Made by a program: the position numbers and the translations under genes. A model generated the notes under the pieces. The model was not told where the DNA came from, did not search any database, and worked only from the letters and a program-made list of their open reading frames with translations. From Myxococcota bacterium (GTDB taxonomy: Bacteria; Myxococcota_A; Polyangia; Polyangiales; Houyiibacteriaceae): a stretch of DNA of 60,264 bases. Positions 60,044 through 60,264 of the stretch are shown here, in pieces. Position 1 is the stretch's first letter; each line of letters begins with the position of its first letter. The stretch is taken from positions 1 through 60,264 of the forward strand of contig JAHDCI010000009.1 in assembly GCA_020629955.1 (NCBI GenBank). Direction: 5' to 3'.

Positions 60044-60264
60044 TCCCGTGCAATGGATTCGTCCATTCTTTCGCACGTAAAAAGCCGTTCGGGGCTCGGC
60101 TCAAATTCCAAAAGCAGCTGAGCAAGACCATTTGAAGACGCGCCAGCCTTCCCTCAGCGCCAGCCCTACCTCAGAGTCTTGCCAGAGTCTCCCCCAGCCT
60201 TAGAGACCCTCGGTGCCAGAAGGTCATACGATTCATCACCTTACGCGAAAGCTCGACCGGTGGT
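60044..60264. other. Right-edge region, unassigned
   Basis: Because a minus-strand terminator lies at 60019, a gene or RNA transcribed leftward is expected here or beyond the edge. A minus-strand frame is open from the edge to TGA at 60173-60171 (30 codons) and could be the tail of such a gene, but the length is within chance. Nothing else was recognised. Confidence 0.3.

Noticed and set aside
58964-60121. 385-codon plus-strand ORF at the right end
   Set aside because: It is antisense to the amidohydrolase and crosses a minus-strand terminator; no domain or start signal.
1-60264. tRNA, rRNA, CRISPR or integrase-flanked island
   Set aside because: No cloverleaf, spaced repeats, cas genes or integrase were recognised; tRNA detection by eye is limited and a dedicated scan would be decisive.

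Overview
The window reads as a chromosome segment of a Myxococcota-like bacterium (former Deltaproteobacteria). The basis is five Hanks-type Ser/Thr kinases in 60 kb, many cysteine- and aspartate-rich lipoproteins that begin ACG/CGxxxD after a lipobox, MopE-type CNGxDDDCDG repeats, PEGA and TPR proteins, PATAN (DUF4388) domains, and an FHA/sigma-54 activator. No rRNA, tRNA, CRISPR, prophage or complete insertion sequence was recognised. The lineage is an inference; no marker gene here fixes it.

Layout. 1-17 kb: end of proS, a repeat-rich lipoprotein, a membrane protein, a large zinc-ribbon/kinase/ATPase/TPR protein followed by a 1963-residue PATAN/TPR protein, an inositol-monophosphatase-family enzyme, a small unknown gene coupled to an AEC transporter, and a MshEN/HD-GYP/receiver/PATAN fusion. 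17-26 kb: two nested MITE-like elements, a Cys-rich lipoprotein, a UbiA-family prenyltransferase, a PEGA-type kinase, a caspase/C13-like membrane protein and a two-lipoprotein operon with a lipase-like member. 26-34 kb: M3 oligopeptidase, small proteins, an FHA/sigma-54 regulator divergent from a kinase that is coupled to a TPR membrane protein. 34-40 kb: a beta-helix lipoprotein, a three-gene ATP-dependent DNA ligase cassette with two unrecognised partners, a GH113-like lipoprotein and a beta-barrel. 40-46 kb: beta-carbonic anhydrase, folE2, and an operon of 2-oxoacid dehydrogenase E1 alpha, lpdA and an extended lipB. 46-60 kb: a lipoprotein/TPR-PEGA operon, an MFS transporter, two kinases, an orphan ACP/dehydratase pair, an epimerase, a glycosyltransferase behind a nine-codon minicistron, a MopE/C-type-lectin lipoprotein, and an amidohydrolase/PLP-lyase operon.

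Three cross-cutting signals stand out. First, about twenty genes have a TAnnnT-like -10 hexamer ending 5-8 bases before the start codon, which predicts widespread leaderless transcription; genes inside operons instead use Shine-Dalgarno sites or ATGA/TGATG overlaps. These hexamers also settled several start codons. Second, two families of short terminal-inverted-repeat elements inserted at CTAG/TTAG lie in the window. One is nested inside the other, and three insertions coincide with the TAG stop codon of a flanking gene. Third, the ligase cassette at 35240-38046 is the best candidate for an undescribed multi-gene system. All functional calls rest on motif recognition by eye, without database searches.
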